In this document: one piece after another, positions 1-8,329 of the stretch
Position numbering within the stretch: position 1 is the stretch's first letter
Layout of the letters: every line of letters begins with the position of its first letter
Assembly (NCBI RefSeq): GCF_014384905.1
Contig: NZ_JACRSV010000001.1
Coordinates: forward strand, 1,054,001-1,118,000
DNA from: Fumia xinanensis
GTDB taxonomy: Bacteria > Bacillota > Clostridia > Oscillospirales > Ruminococcaceae
Direction: 5' to 3'
Length of the DNA: 64,000 nt
Made by a program: the position numbers and the translations under genes
Notes under the pieces: generated by a model
What the model saw: only the letters and a program-made list of their open reading frames with translations
What the model was told of the DNA's origin: nothing
Databases searched by the model: none

Positions 1-107
1 TTATGGCAATGCGCCGGAATATGGGGCGCATCCGTCAGGCTCTCGACAGCGGGGCCCTTCAGAAAATCATAGGGCAGGGGACAAAACGAGAGGAGAGGAC
101 GGCCTGA
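1..107 (+). CDS. 3' end of an upstream gene (partial, unidentified)
   Basis: An open frame enters from the left edge and stops at a TGA whose last base is the A of the next gene's ATG, a TGATG overlap that suggests translational coupling. The visible tail (about 34 residues, basic, containing RRNMGRIRQALDSGAL) is too short to identify. It resembles the last helix of Tgt-type tRNA-guanine transglycosylases or of UgtP/MGDG-type glycosyltransferases, and the latter would fit a following membrane flippase. Both ideas are guesses. Confidence 0.45.
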   Translation, partial: MAMRRNMGRIRQALDSGALQKIIGQGTKREERTA

Positions 108-1141
108 TGCAGGACAAGAAAAAACATGCATTGAGTCTGATTGTTTGCGGAGGACTCATTGGGCTGACCCTCTTCATTTTTTTAAAGGATAACAGCCTGA
201 AAGACCTGGCGGCAATTTTTAAGAGCATCGACCTGCGTTATGTGGGGCTGGGGCTTCTCATGATGCTGTGTTTCATCTGCTGCGAGGCGGTGAACAATAC
301 CATGATCCTCAAAACCATGGGCTATAAGCTGAAACCCTTGCAGGCGCTCAAATACTCGATGATCGGGTTTTATTTCAGCTCCATCACCCCGTCGTCCTCC
401 GGGGGCCAGCCGGCCCAGGTTTATTTTATGAAGAAAGACAACATCGAAGTGGGGCATTCGTCCCTGTCGCTGCTCGTGATGGTCATGTTCTACCAGATCG
501 CCATGCTGGGGAGCGCGCTGGTGCTGTTCATTTTGCAGGGAACTCTTATCAAGGATAACTTCGGCGGGGTGATTTACCTTGTCATCTACGGCACGGCGGT
601 GAACCTGATCCTCATCGTATGCATCGGGCTGATGATATTCAAAAGCGGTTGGGTGCGGAAAGCGGTGATGGGGCTGATTCATCTGCTGCACCGCATCAAG
701 CTCATAAAAAATGAACAGAAGTGGGTGGATATTGCCGATAAGCAGATTTCAGAGTACCGCCGGGGCGCTGACTACATCAAGAAAAATCCGAAACTGATGG
801 TCAAAGTGCTCGTGATGACGGTGATTCAGATCAACGTCATGTACCTGGTGCCCTTTGCGGTTTATAAGGCCTTTGGGCTCAGCGGAAAATCCATTTTTGC
901 CATGCTGGCTATTCAGGCGCTTTTGAACATCGCCGTGTCCTCGGTGCCGCTGCCCGGAGCGGTGGGGGCTTCCGAATTAGGATTCATGTCGGTATTTGCT
1001 GTCTTTTTCCCGTCCCAGCTCATTTTGCCCGCTATGCTCATTTGGCGCGGTATCACCTACTATTTTTACCTGGGAGTCGGGGCGGTGGTGACGACGGGAG
1101 CTCAACTTTTCGGGAAAAAAGCGAAACGGCTGCCGTCCTAG
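107..1141 (+). CDS. YbhN/UPF0104-type membrane protein (LPG synthase transmembrane-domain family)
   Basis: The 344-residue protein has about eight hydrophobic segments and no soluble domain. Two family hallmarks are visible: SSSGGQPAQ near residues 97-104 and PLPGAVGASE near residue 280, matching the GG-x-x-x-Q and P-x-PGG-x-G-x-x-E signatures of the lysylphosphatidylglycerol synthase transmembrane region (AglD/YbhN). Members are thought to move lipid-linked substrates across the cytoplasmic membrane or act with lipid glycosyltransferases. The C-terminal aminoacyl transferase of MprF is absent, so it should not make lysyl-PG by itself. The start ATG overlaps the upstream stop, and a strong terminator follows. 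The substrate cannot be told from the sequence. Confidence 0.85.
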   Translation: MQDKKKHALSLIVCGGLIGLTLFIFLKDNSLKDLAAIFKSIDLRYVGLGLLMMLCFICCEAVNNTMILKTMGYKLKPLQALKYSMIGFYFSSITPSSSGGQPAQVYFMKKDNIEVGHSSLSLLVMVMFYQIAMLGSALVLFILQGTLIKDNFGGVIYLVIYGTAVNLILIVCIGLMIFKSGWVRKAVMGLIHLLHRIKLIKNEQKWVDIADKQISEYRRGADYIKKNPKLMVKVLVMTVIQINVMYLVPFAVYKAFGLSGKSIFAMLAIQALLNIAVSSVPLPGAVGASELGFMSVFAVFFPSQLILPAMLIWRGITYYFYLGVGAVVTTGAQLFGKKAKRLPS

Positions 1142-1164
1142 GATTTCGGCATGCGTTAATATAG

Positions 1165-1199
1165 AAAAAGGCTGGACAGGATTTCTGTCCAGCCTTTTT
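1165..1199 (+). terminator. Rho-independent terminator after the YbhN-like gene
   Basis: A perfect 15-bp stem (AAAAAGGCTGGACAG with its complement) around a 5-nt loop ends in a T-run. It separates the flippase gene from the cobalamin locus and, being A/T flanked on both sides, could work in both directions. Confidence 0.9.
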
Positions 1200-1253
1200 G
1201 ATGATAAGGGAAACAGGAGAGGGCAGAAAGTTCATCATTCTGCCGTAATTTTA

Positions 1254-1282
1254 TTGCCAATGAATGGAAATTATGGTACAAT
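1254..1282 (+). promoter_or_regulatory. Sigma-A promoter of the cobalamin locus
   Basis: TTGCCA, a 17-bp spacer and TACAAT, with a TGG just before the -10 (extended -10). It lies about 20 bp before the first paired bases of the cobalamin riboswitch, so transcription would begin at the start of the riboswitch. No other promoter of this quality was seen in the first half of the locus. Confidence 0.75.
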
Positions 1283-1300
1283 TAAAAAGCTTTAATAGTT

Positions 1301-1484
1301 GGTATCGGTTGCGCGGGAAGCCGCGCATTAAAAGGGAATCGGGTGCAAATCCCGAGCAGTCCTGCTGCCGTGTGGAAAGAGGACGCTTCCATGCGCTGCT
1401 TTGGCGGCGCGGCCACTGGGGGAAACCCTGGGAAGGCGGAAGATACAGTCTGCTGACGTCCGAGCCGGAAGACCTGCCGATGCG
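1301..1484 (+). promoter_or_regulatory. Cobalamin (B12) riboswitch
   Basis: The aptamer core is easy to recognise: GGGAATCGGGTGCAAATCCC with the following GAGCAGTCCTGCTGCCG, then the GCCACTGGGGGAAACCCTGG segment with GGAAGGCGG, and finally the B12 box as GAGCCGGAAGACCTGCCG. The closing P1 helix can form between ATCGG at 1304-1308 and CCGAT at 1477-1481. Bound adenosylcobalamin or a related cobalamin is expected to shut down the downstream cobalt-uptake and biosynthesis genes. A 7-bp hairpin (CGATGCG-CTC-CGCATCG, 1478-1494) overlaps the 3' arm of P1 and could compete with it. Confidence 0.95.
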
Positions 1485-1738
1485 CTCCGCATCGCCAAAA
1501 TGCGGAAGGCGGTAACTTCACAGTGTATGGGGTGTATCGTTTGCTTAAGGAAAAAGCGGAAAGAAGACGGGGTATTTGACCGAGAAGCCGGCCGGCGGGT
1601 TTTTTCTGGAAAAATACGGCTTTTTAGCTTTTCTGTCTGAGGAATATGCATCTGATCGCCAATATCGGCGCTATTGCAATGGATTTTCCTCATACGGAGC
1701 GAGGTTTTCTTTGCGTCTATTTTCGTGCGGACGAAAAG

Positions 1739-1790
1739 CCCCGGGTAAACTGTTCTGCTTCATAGCAGGGACGGTTTTCCGGGGATTTTT
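1739..1790 (+). terminator. Candidate riboswitch-controlled terminator before cbiM
   Basis: CCCCGG at 1739-1744 pairs with CCGGGG at 1779-1784, with an inner CTGC/GCAG helix and partial AAAC/GTTT pairing, and is followed directly by ATTTTTGTCGTTTT. Position (36 bases before the cbiM start) and shape fit an intrinsic terminator used by the riboswitch. The 250 bases between aptamer and terminator hold no gene I can support. A second GC-rich palindrome followed by six Ts (about 1587-1605, GCCGGCCGGC) could be an earlier, weaker pause or termination site. Confidence 0.6.
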
Positions 1791-1826
1791 GTCGTTTTGG
1801 TAAGTACATCTATTGGAGGAAAAATC

Positions 1827-2567
1827 ATGAAAACATCAAAAGTCCAGAAATTCGCAGTCGCCGTGGCGACGGCCCTCAGCCTCATGCTGCTCTTCCCGAT
1901 GGTCAAGGGCCAGGCCATGCACATCGCCGAGGGGTATTTGGCCCCCGGGTGGTGCATCTTGTGGGGAGCCTTATGCCTGCCGTTTGTGGTGTGGGGCGTG
2001 TTCTCTATCAAGAAAAAGGTCGCTGAGTCGTCTAAGAACCTGATTCTGCTTGCCATGTGCGGCGCGTTTGCCTTTGTGCTGTCGGCGCTGAAAATTCCGT
2101 CGGTGACGGGAAGCTGTTCTCATCCCACTGGCGTAGGGCTGGGGGCGGTTCTGTTCGGGCCTGCAGCTATGGCGGTTATGGGCGTTATCGTGTTGCTGTT
2201 CCAGGCGATTTTGCTGGCTCACGGCGGCATTACAACGTTGGGCGCCAACACCTTTTCCATGGCAATCGTCGGGCCTGTCTGTGCGTTCGGCATCTATAAA
2301 CTCTGCCGCAAATGGAAAGTCAGCGCTTCGATCAGTGTTTTTCTGGCGGCCTTTTTCGGAGACCTCATTACCTATGTAGTCACATCCTTCCAGCTATCAT
2401 TTGCCTATCCCTCCCCCACCTTTGGAGAGGCTATCGTGAAATTTATGGGCATCTTTGCCTTGACCCAAATTCCGCTGGCTGTCTGCGAAGGGCTGCTCAC
2501 GGTAGTCGTTTACAACGTACTGGCCAAATACAGCTCCAAAGAGCTCACTGCCCTGGGCGCCATGTAA
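1827..2567 (+). CDS. cbiM: CbiM, substrate-binding membrane subunit of the ECF-type cobalt transporter
   Basis: CbiM is the S-component that captures Co2+ and passes it through the CbiMNQO energy-coupling-factor complex. The ATG chosen follows TTGGAGGA by 6 bases and gives 246 residues. A cleavable signal segment (about residues 1-30) ends in GQA just before MHIAEGYL. In this family the mature N-terminus Met-His forms part of the metal site, so cleavage there would be functional. Several further membrane helices follow, with the conserved HPTGVGLGAVLFGP loop and the HGGITTLGANTFSM motif. It is the first gene under the cobalamin riboswitch, with cbiN, cbiQ and cbiO next. Confidence 0.95.
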   Translation: MKTSKVQKFAVAVATALSLMLLFPMVKGQAMHIAEGYLAPGWCILWGALCLPFVVWGVFSIKKKVAESSKNLILLAMCGAFAFVLSALKIPSVTGSCSHPTGVGLGAVLFGPAAMAVMGVIVLLFQAILLAHGGITTLGANTFSMAIVGPVCAFGIYKLCRKWKVSASISVFLAAFFGDLITYVVTSFQLSFAYPSPTFGEAIVKFMGIFALTQIPLAVCEGLLTVVVYNVLAKYSSKELTALGAM

Positions 2568-2583
2568 GAAAGGAAGGAACATT

Positions 2584-2886
2584 ATGATGAAACTTTGGCA
2601 GAAAAATCTGATTCTAATTGCGATTGTCGTCCTTATTGCCGTGATTCCGCTGGTGTTTTTAAAAGACGCGGAATTCGGTGGGGCGGACGGCCTGGCGGAA
2701 GAAGCGATCACCGAAATCGCTCCGGACTATGAGCCCTGGTACAGCTCCCTCTTGGAGCCCGCCAGCGGCGAGATCGAATCGCTGCTGTTTGCGCTTCAGG
2801 CGGCGCTGGGCGCGGGGGTAGTCGGCTTCGTTTTGGGACGGGTGACAGCCAAAAAACCGGAAAAAACAGAGGAATCAAAGCAGTGA
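2584..2886 (+). CDS. cbiN: CbiN, small membrane subunit of the cobalt ECF transporter
   Basis: A 100-residue protein with one helix at each end (about 8-25 and 73-90) and an extracytoplasmic loop between them containing EIAPDYEPWYSSL, the usual CbiN layout. CbiN associates with CbiM and is needed for cobalt loading. AGAAAGGAAGG lies upstream of two adjacent ATGs and either may be used. Its stop overlaps the GTG start of cbiQ (GTGA). Confidence 0.93.
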   Translation: MMKLWQKNLILIAIVVLIAVIPLVFLKDAEFGGADGLAEEAITEIAPDYEPWYSSLLEPASGEIESLLFALQAALGAGVVGFVLGRVTAKKPEKTEESKQ

Positions 2887-3665
2887 TCGCCATAGACGAT
2901 TTGGCGTACCGCTCCAAGCTGGCGAAGGTGGATCCAAAGGGAAAACTCTGGTTTTCCCTTTTGCCTTTGGCAGTCTGCATTGCGTCAAAATCCATGCTGG
3001 TGAGTATTTGCACGCTTTTTGTCATGTCCGCCGCCTCCCTTTACTACGGAGCGGCGGGCATCAGGCGTTATCTGCGTCTTTTAATGGTGCCCGGGGTGTT
3101 TTTGCTGCTGGGGACGCTCACTATCATCGTCGGCCGGATTCCTGCCGGCGCCGAGATGCTCCTGGGCTTTGAGGCGGGTGGCAGCAGCTATGGGGTGACG
3201 GCGGAGTCGCTTCTGCGGGGCGGCAGGCTCATTCTACGTGCGCTGGGGGCTATCAGCTGTATGTATTTCCTCGCTCTCAACACCCCTATGAACGCATTGT
3301 TCGGCGTGCTGGAAAAAAGCCCGCTTCCGAGGATAATCGTGTCTTTGACGGAGCTTATTTACCGGTATGTTTTTGTCATTTGGGAGGAAGCCGCCGTCAT
3401 GCGAGTAGCCCAGCAGTCGCGGCTGGGCTACCGAAATTTCAAAACAGCGATGATGTCCACAGGAACGCTGGCGGCGACACTGTTCATTCGGGCCTATCAA
3501 CGGGTGGACCGGGCGCAGGCGGCGCTGGAATCGAGAGGCTGCCGAGGAGGGTGTCTTGACACGCTAACAGAAAAATACCGCCCCTGCAAGGAATTTTACT
3601 GGGCAGCGGGTAGTTTTGCCGTGGGGTTGGCCGGGTTGGAAATTATCTGCCGGCTGTTCTTTTGA
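2883..3665 (+). CDS. cbiQ: CbiQ, transmembrane coupling (T) component of the cobalt ECF transporter
   Basis: The 260-residue integral membrane protein starts with GTG inside the cbiN stop. It carries the T-component hallmarks: several N-terminal helices and a cytoplasmic helical region with an Ala-Arg-Gly-like coupling segment (AALESRGCRGG near residue 215) that docks onto the ATPase. The region RYVFVIWEEAAVMRVAQQSR is typical of CbiQ. It couples ATP hydrolysis by CbiO to the CbiMN substrate module. Confidence 0.93.
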   Translation: MIAIDDLAYRSKLAKVDPKGKLWFSLLPLAVCIASKSMLVSICTLFVMSAASLYYGAAGIRRYLRLLMVPGVFLLLGTLTIIVGRIPAGAEMLLGFEAGGSSYGVTAESLLRGGRLILRALGAISCMYFLALNTPMNALFGVLEKSPLPRIIVSLTELIYRYVFVIWEEAAVMRVAQQSRLGYRNFKTAMMSTGTLAATLFIRAYQRVDRAQAALESRGCRGGCLDTLTEKYRPCKEFYWAAGSFAVGLAGLEIICRLFF

Positions 3666-3694
3666 TTGTAATAACAGGCAGTTTGTGATAAAAT
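3666..3694 (+). promoter_or_regulatory. Possible internal promoter before cbiO
   Basis: The only sizeable gap in cbiMNQO (72 bases) contains TTGTAA, 17 bases and TAAAAT in a locally AT-rich stretch. It could supply extra cbiO and downstream transcripts independent of the riboswitch. Prediction by eye only. Confidence 0.35.
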
Positions 3695-3737
3695 AAAAAA
3701 ATAGCCTTAAAAGGGCCGCCCAAAGGAGGGCGTTCAG

Positions 3738-4589
3738 TTGAATATTATTGAAACCAAAAATTTATGCTACAGCTATGAGGAGGGAAAGCCAGCCCTTGAC
3801 AACGTGAGTATTTCATTCCCTAAGGGGAAATGCACCGCCGTGCTGGGCGGAAACGGGGCGGGAAAATCCACCCTGTTTTTGAATCTCAACGGGGTACTGA
3901 CCCCGGACAGCGGGGAAGTTTTTCTGGACGGAGAGAGGATTTCCTACAGAAAAAAGGACCTGCTGGAGGTGCGGAGGAAAATCGGCATTGTTTTTCAGGA
4001 CCCAAACGATCAGCTTTTTTCCGCCAGCGTCCGCAAAGACATCTCTTTCGGTGCGGTAAACCTGGGACTTCCCAAAGAAGAGGTGGAGCGACGGGTGGAA
4101 GAGGCCATCAGGGATACAGGAATTGCGCAGTTATCGGATAGGCCCACCCACGCTTTAAGTTTCGGGCAAAAAAAGAGAGCCGCCATCGCCGGGGTGCTGG
4201 TTATGGAGCCGGAGCTCATCATCCTTGACGAGCCCACGGCGGGCCTCGACCCGGAAGGGGTCAGCGGGATTATGGGCTTGCTGCAGAAAATTCAATGGGA
4301 AAAAGGTGTTACCATTGTCATCGCTACCCACGAAATGGATATTGTGCCGCTTTTCTGTGACTATGCTTATGTGATGGATAACGGCCGGGTGACGCTCAGC
4401 GGTACGCCGAAGGAACTGTTTGACGAGCCGCAAAAGCTCCGGGAAAACCACCTGCGCCTGCCTCGTATCGCCCATTTGATGGAAGTCCTGGGGAAAGAGG
4501 ACAAGCTCCCTGTCGACAGGACGGCAGCTACTGTATCTCAGGGCCGCGCCGCTGTCAATAAACTGCTTAGAAAGGATTGGCCGTTGTGA
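3738..4589 (+). CDS. cbiO: CbiO, ATPase of the cobalt ECF transporter
   Basis: ABC ATPase of 283 residues with Walker A GGNGAGKST (37-45), Q-loop FQDPNDQLF (about 92-100), signature LSFGQKKRAAIAG and Walker B LIILDEP. The QDP(N/D)DQ(L/I)F loop is characteristic of ECF ATPases. It starts with TTG eight bases after an AAAGGAGGG ribosome binding site. It powers CbiMNQ-mediated cobalt import. The stop overlaps the start of cbiD. Confidence 0.95.
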   Translation: MNIIETKNLCYSYEEGKPALDNVSISFPKGKCTAVLGGNGAGKSTLFLNLNGVLTPDSGEVFLDGERISYRKKDLLEVRRKIGIVFQDPNDQLFSASVRKDISFGAVNLGLPKEEVERRVEEAIRDTGIAQLSDRPTHALSFGQKKRAAIAGVLVMEPELIILDEPTAGLDPEGVSGIMGLLQKIQWEKGVTIVIATHEMDIVPLFCDYAYVMDNGRVTLSGTPKELFDEPQKLRENHLRLPRIAHLMEVLGKEDKLPVDRTAATVSQGRAAVNKLLRKDWPL

Positions 4590-5722
4590 GTGATTTCGCC
4601 GTCAAAGAGGGAAAAAAACTGCGAAAGGGTTACACCACTGGCGCCTGCGCGGCCGCTGCGGCCAAGGCGGCGGCCTTAATGCTCCTTTGCGGAGAGGAAA
4701 TCCGCTTAGTTGAAATCGGCAATTCCCAGGGAGAACGGCTTTATCTGCCGCTTTCCGACTGGGAGTGGGCGGAAGGAGGCGCGGTTCGCTGCACCGTCGT
4801 CAAAGACGCGGGGGACGACCCGGATGTGACAAACGGCATCCGGATTACAGTGGGGGTGCGCAAGTGTGAAAGCGGAGTTTGGCTTTACGGCGGAGAGGGT
4901 ATTGGCACTGTGACAAAACCGGGCCTGCGATGTCCGGTGGGGGCTAAGGCCATCAATCCAGGCCCACAGAAGATGATTCGGGCTGCTTTGACAGAAATTA
5001 TGGAGAAAGCGGGATACAGTGGCGGTCTGGAAGTTCTCATTTCTGCCCGAGACGGGGCAAAAATCGCCAAACATACCTTTAATCCACATATGGGTATCGT
5101 CGGCGGCATTTCGATTCTCGGGACCACCGGCATCGTCGAACCCATGAGTGAGGAGGCTCTTATCAAAACCATCCAGACCGAAATGGACACTATATTGGCG
5201 GAGGGAGGGGAAAATCTGCTCCTCTGTCCCGGCAACTACGGTAAAGAGGTGGCTGAAGGTCAGCTGGGCCTGGACTTTACAAAGGGCGTCAAGTGCTCCA
5301 ATTACATCGGGGAGACACTGGATTACGCCGTCTATAAAAAGGTGAAAAATATTCTGCTGGTGGGCCACGCAGGCAAACTTTCCAAGCTGGCGGCGGGCAT
5401 CATGAACACCCACTCCAAGGTGGCTGACTGCCGATGCGAGATTTTTGCTGCTCACGCGGCGCTTTTGGGCGCGGATCGGGCTCTTATTGCCGCCATCATG
5501 GAGGCGGCCTCCACCAGTGAGATCCACAGACTACTATGTTTGTACGGGATGGCAGAGAAGGTGTGGGACAGCATCCTGCAAAAAATGCTCCAATATCTTG
5601 AGCGGCGGGTACACGAGATCTGCCGTGTGGAAGTGATCCTGTTCGTCAACGAGCACGAGATCGTCGTCCAGTCGAAGGGGGCCATGGAACTCTGCCAAAA
5701 ACTGAAAGGGGAAGGAAATTGA
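4586..5722 (+). CDS. cbiD: CbiD, cobalt-precorrin-5B (C1)-methyltransferase
   Basis: CbiD methylates C1 of the contracted corrin ring with S-adenosylmethionine in the anaerobic pathway. The N-terminus has the diagnostic LRKGYTTGACAAAAAKAA, followed by DAGDDPDVTNG and HTFNPHMGIVGGISILGTTGIVEPMS. I start it at the GTG that overlaps the cbiO stop (GTGA, 378 residues), as in the cbiN/cbiQ pair, with AAAGGA upstream; a TTG three codons earlier is less likely. Length agrees with the family. The next gene starts inside its stop codon. Confidence 0.95.
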   Translation: MSDFAVKEGKKLRKGYTTGACAAAAAKAAALMLLCGEEIRLVEIGNSQGERLYLPLSDWEWAEGGAVRCTVVKDAGDDPDVTNGIRITVGVRKCESGVWLYGGEGIGTVTKPGLRCPVGAKAINPGPQKMIRAALTEIMEKAGYSGGLEVLISARDGAKIAKHTFNPHMGIVGGISILGTTGIVEPMSEEALIKTIQTEMDTILAEGGENLLLCPGNYGKEVAEGQLGLDFTKGVKCSNYIGETLDYAVYKKVKNILLVGHAGKLSKLAAGIMNTHSKVADCRCEIFAAHAALLGADRALIAAIMEAASTSEIHRLLCLYGMAEKVWDSILQKMLQYLERRVHEICRVEVILFVNEHEIVVQSKGAMELCQKLKGEGN

Positions 5723-6393
5723 AGGGAATTCTGTATGGCGTAGGGGTCGGGCCGGGGGACCCGGAGCTGTTGACGGTAAAGGCGGTCAAAACCCTGCAAA
5801 AAGTCCAATGGATCGCCGTGCCTGACACTGGCGGCGAAAAATCCGCCCTTTCCATAGCCGCCCCTTACATTGAAGGGAAGCCACAGATTTTCTGCCCCAT
5901 GCCCATGACGAGGGATAAGGAAGCCCTCCGGAAAGCGCATGAAGAAAGCGCACTGCTTATTACTGAAAAGCTGGATATCGGGGAGGATGTGGCGTTTATC
6001 ACTCTGGGAGACCCCAGCGTTTATTCCACCTATATGTATCTGCACCGGCTCATCCGGGAAGCGGGGTTTGATGCCCAGATGGTTCCGGGGATACCCTCTT
6101 TCTGCGCGGCGGCGGCAGCTCTCAATATCTCCTTATGCGACGGTGGAGAGCCGCTCCACATCCTGCCTGCTTCCTATGAGGGAACAGAGGAACTGCTCCA
6201 GCTGGAGGGGAACAAAGTGCTGATGAAAAGCGGCAGGAGCCTTGGGAAAGTGAAAAAAAGCCTCCAGAAAATGGGCCTTCAAGGCCGGGTTCAAATGGCG
6301 GAGTGCTGTTCTATGGAGAACGAGCGGCTATATGAGAGTTTCAACGAAATTCCCGACGAGAGCAGCTATTTTTCCATCCTCATCGTCAAATAG
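5719..6393 (+). CDS. cbiL: CbiL, cobalt-factor II / precorrin-2 C20-methyltransferase
   Basis: SAM-dependent tetrapyrrole methylase of 224 residues with the family's opening VGVGPGDPELLTVKAVK and the TLGDPSVYSTYMYL motif, which points to the C20 enzyme. It catalyses the first methylation after cobalt insertion. The TTG start overlaps the cbiD stop (TTGA), with GGGGAAGGAA upstream. Confidence 0.93.
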   Translation: MKGILYGVGVGPGDPELLTVKAVKTLQKVQWIAVPDTGGEKSALSIAAPYIEGKPQIFCPMPMTRDKEALRKAHEESALLITEKLDIGEDVAFITLGDPSVYSTYMYLHRLIREAGFDAQMVPGIPSFCAAAAALNISLCDGGEPLHILPASYEGTEELLQLEGNKVLMKSGRSLGKVKKSLQKMGLQGRVQMAECCSMENERLYESFNEIPDESSYFSILIVK

Positions 6394-6434
6394 CGGGCGG
6401 TGATTTTTGGATTTTCGGAAAGGAAGAAGCATTT

Positions 6435-7193
6435 ATGGTACACTTTGTTGGCGCGGGGCCAGGAGCGCCTGACCTCATCACCCTGCGGGGCAAAAATCTA
6501 CTGGAACAAGCCGATGTGGTGATCTATGCTGGGAGCCTTGTGAATCCCGCCCTGCTCGAGTATGTGAAGGAAGGATGCGCCGTTTATAACAGCGCCTCCA
6601 TGACGCTCCCCGAAGTGCTTTCGGTGATGGAGCAGGCGGAGCGGGACGGCAAAGACACGGTGCGGCTCCATACCGGAGACCCCAGCGTGTATGGGGCGAT
6701 ACGGGAGCAGATGGACGGCCTGGATGAGCGAGGCATCCCCTTTGACTGCGTGCCGGGGGTGAGCTCCTTCTGCGGCGCGGCGGCGGCCCTTCATGCAGAG
6801 TACACTCTTCCTGGCGTGAGCCAGACGGTGATTCTCACAAGGCTCGAAGGCCGCACCCCGGTCCCGGAAAGGGAGCGGATGGCGGCCCTCGCCGCTCACG
6901 GCGCGTCCATGGCGGTGTTTTTGAGCGCCGGCATGACCGAGGAGCTCTCCAAAGAGCTGATTGAGGGTGGGTATCCGCCGGAAACCCCTGCTGCCATCGT
7001 CTACAAGGCCACATGGCCGGACGAAAGAACGGTGCGGACCACAGTGGAAGGCCTTTCTGGGGCGGCGAAGGAAGCGGGTATACAAAAGACAGCGCTTATC
7101 CTTGTCGGTGGATTTCTGGGAAGCGATTATGAGCGCTCTAGGCTCTACGACCCCAAATTTTCCCACGAATTTCGGCAGGGAACGGCCGAATAG
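6435..7193 (+). CDS. cbiF: CbiF, cobalt-precorrin-4 C11-methyltransferase
   Basis: 252-residue tetrapyrrole methylase. VHFVGAGPGAPDLITLRG at the start, YAGSLVNPALLEY, the HTGDPSVYGAIREQ loop and VPGVSSFCGAAAAL identify the C11 enzyme, which acts just before ring contraction. It sits between cbiL and cbiG with its own ribosome binding site. Confidence 0.94.
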   Translation: MVHFVGAGPGAPDLITLRGKNLLEQADVVIYAGSLVNPALLEYVKEGCAVYNSASMTLPEVLSVMEQAERDGKDTVRLHTGDPSVYGAIREQMDGLDERGIPFDCVPGVSSFCGAAAALHAEYTLPGVSQTVILTRLEGRTPVPERERMAALAAHGASMAVFLSAGMTEELSKELIEGGYPPETPAAIVYKATWPDERTVRTTVEGLSGAAKEAGIQKTALILVGGFLGSDYERSRLYDPKFSHEFRQGTAE

Positions 7194-7234
7194 AGGCCCT
7201 GAATTCATTTTTTGAAAGGAGCGAATCGCAACCC

Positions 7235-8329
7235 ATGAAACGGATTTTATCGGTGTCCTTTACCCGTCAGGGGGCGGCGCTTCAGGAGAAGCTGGGGGCA
7301 TTTTTCGCATCTCAGGGAATGGGCTTCAGGGCGTTCGCCAAATATCCTGTGAAAAATTGTCTGCTTTTGGAGAACAGTTTGCGGCACTTCACTGAAAAGG
7401 CATTCTCTGAGGCGGATGGAATTTTATTTGTGAGCGCCGCCGGAATTGCGGTAAGGGCCATTGCGCCTTTTGTTCGGCAAAAGGACAAAGACCCAGCTGT
7501 TTTGGTGCTTGACGACACGGGAAAGTATGTCATCCCCATTTTGTCAGGGCATCTGGGCGGGGCTAATCATCTTTCAGAGCAGATTGCGACCTTTTTGGGA
7601 GCGGAGGCGGTCATCACCACCTCTACCGACTGCAATGCCCTGTTTTCAGTGGATTCATTTTCTGTAAAGGTAAATGCGTTTACAGTTGAAATTGACCGAA
7701 TCAAGGCAATTTCCTCAGAAATACTCAAAGGAAATCCCGTTGGATTTCAGTCAGATTATCCGGTGGAGGGAAAATTGCCGCCGGAACTAATGGAAGAAAC
7801 AAATCATACGGTGGGCATCTTCATTTCCGACGACCGGGAGAAGTCACCTTTTGAAACGACCCTTCATCTGGTGCCCAGACGAATTGTGTTAGGTGTGGGG
7901 TGTCGAAAAAATATTAATTATGAGCTGCTGTACCGTCAAATTATGTCCGCGTTATGCGAACACAATTTGACGATGGAGCAGGTAACCCTTTTGGCCAGCG
8001 TGGATTTAAAAAGAGAGGAGCCGGCGCTTCTCCGGCTGCAAAAAGAGTGGAAGCTCGGGTTTCGCACCTTTCCGGCAGACGCGCTCCGGGAGTTGGAGGG
8101 GGAATTTACCCCGTCCAAATTCGTGGAGGCGCAGATCGGGGTGGACAACGTCTGTGAACGGGCGGCGTGGCTGGCGGCACAGGAAGAGTTTGCCCGCCAG
8201 ACAAAGGAAGCTGTTTCCGGAAAAGAACAGGGAAGCAGAAATTACCCGCGGTTTCTGTTTCGAAAGACGGCGGGGAACGGCGTGACCGTGGCCGCCGTGG
8301 AACTGGATTGGAGGTGCCGTTTTGAATAG
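7235..8329 (+). CDS. cbiG: CbiG, cobalt-precorrin-5A hydrolase
   Basis: CbiG opens the delta-lactone of cobalt-precorrin-5A and releases acetaldehyde, contracting the ring. The 364 residues show a central LSGHLGGANHLSEQIA motif near 105-120, then ITTSTDCNALFSVD, and a C-terminal CobE/GbiG domain beginning near VLGVGCRKNINYE. AAAGGAGC precedes the ATG. The last bases overlap the start of hemA. Confidence 0.94.
   Translation: MKRILSVSFTRQGAALQEKLGAFFASQGMGFRAFAKYPVKNCLLLENSLRHFTEKAFSEADGILFVSAAGIAVRAIAPFVRQKDKDPAVLVLDDTGKYVIPILSGHLGGANHLSEQIATFLGAEAVITTSTDCNALFSVDSFSVKVNAFTVEIDRIKAISSEILKGNPVGFQSDYPVEGKLPPELMEETNHTVGIFISDDREKSPFETTLHLVPRRIVLGVGCRKNINYELLYRQIMSALCEHNLTMEQVTLLASVDLKREEPALLRLQKEWKLGFRTFPADALRELEGEFTPSKFVEAQIGVDNVCERAAWLAAQEEFARQTKEAVSGKEQGSRNYPRFLFRKTAGNGVTVAAVELDWRCRFE

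Noticed and set aside
1264..1803. Several 75-120 codon frames in the riboswitch leader on both strands
   Set aside because: They overlap the aptamer, overlap one another, lack ribosome binding sites and show no similarity to known proteins.
4706..5527. A 273-codon minus-strand frame opposite cbiD
   Set aside because: Mirror frame of a conserved enzyme; no recognisable motif.
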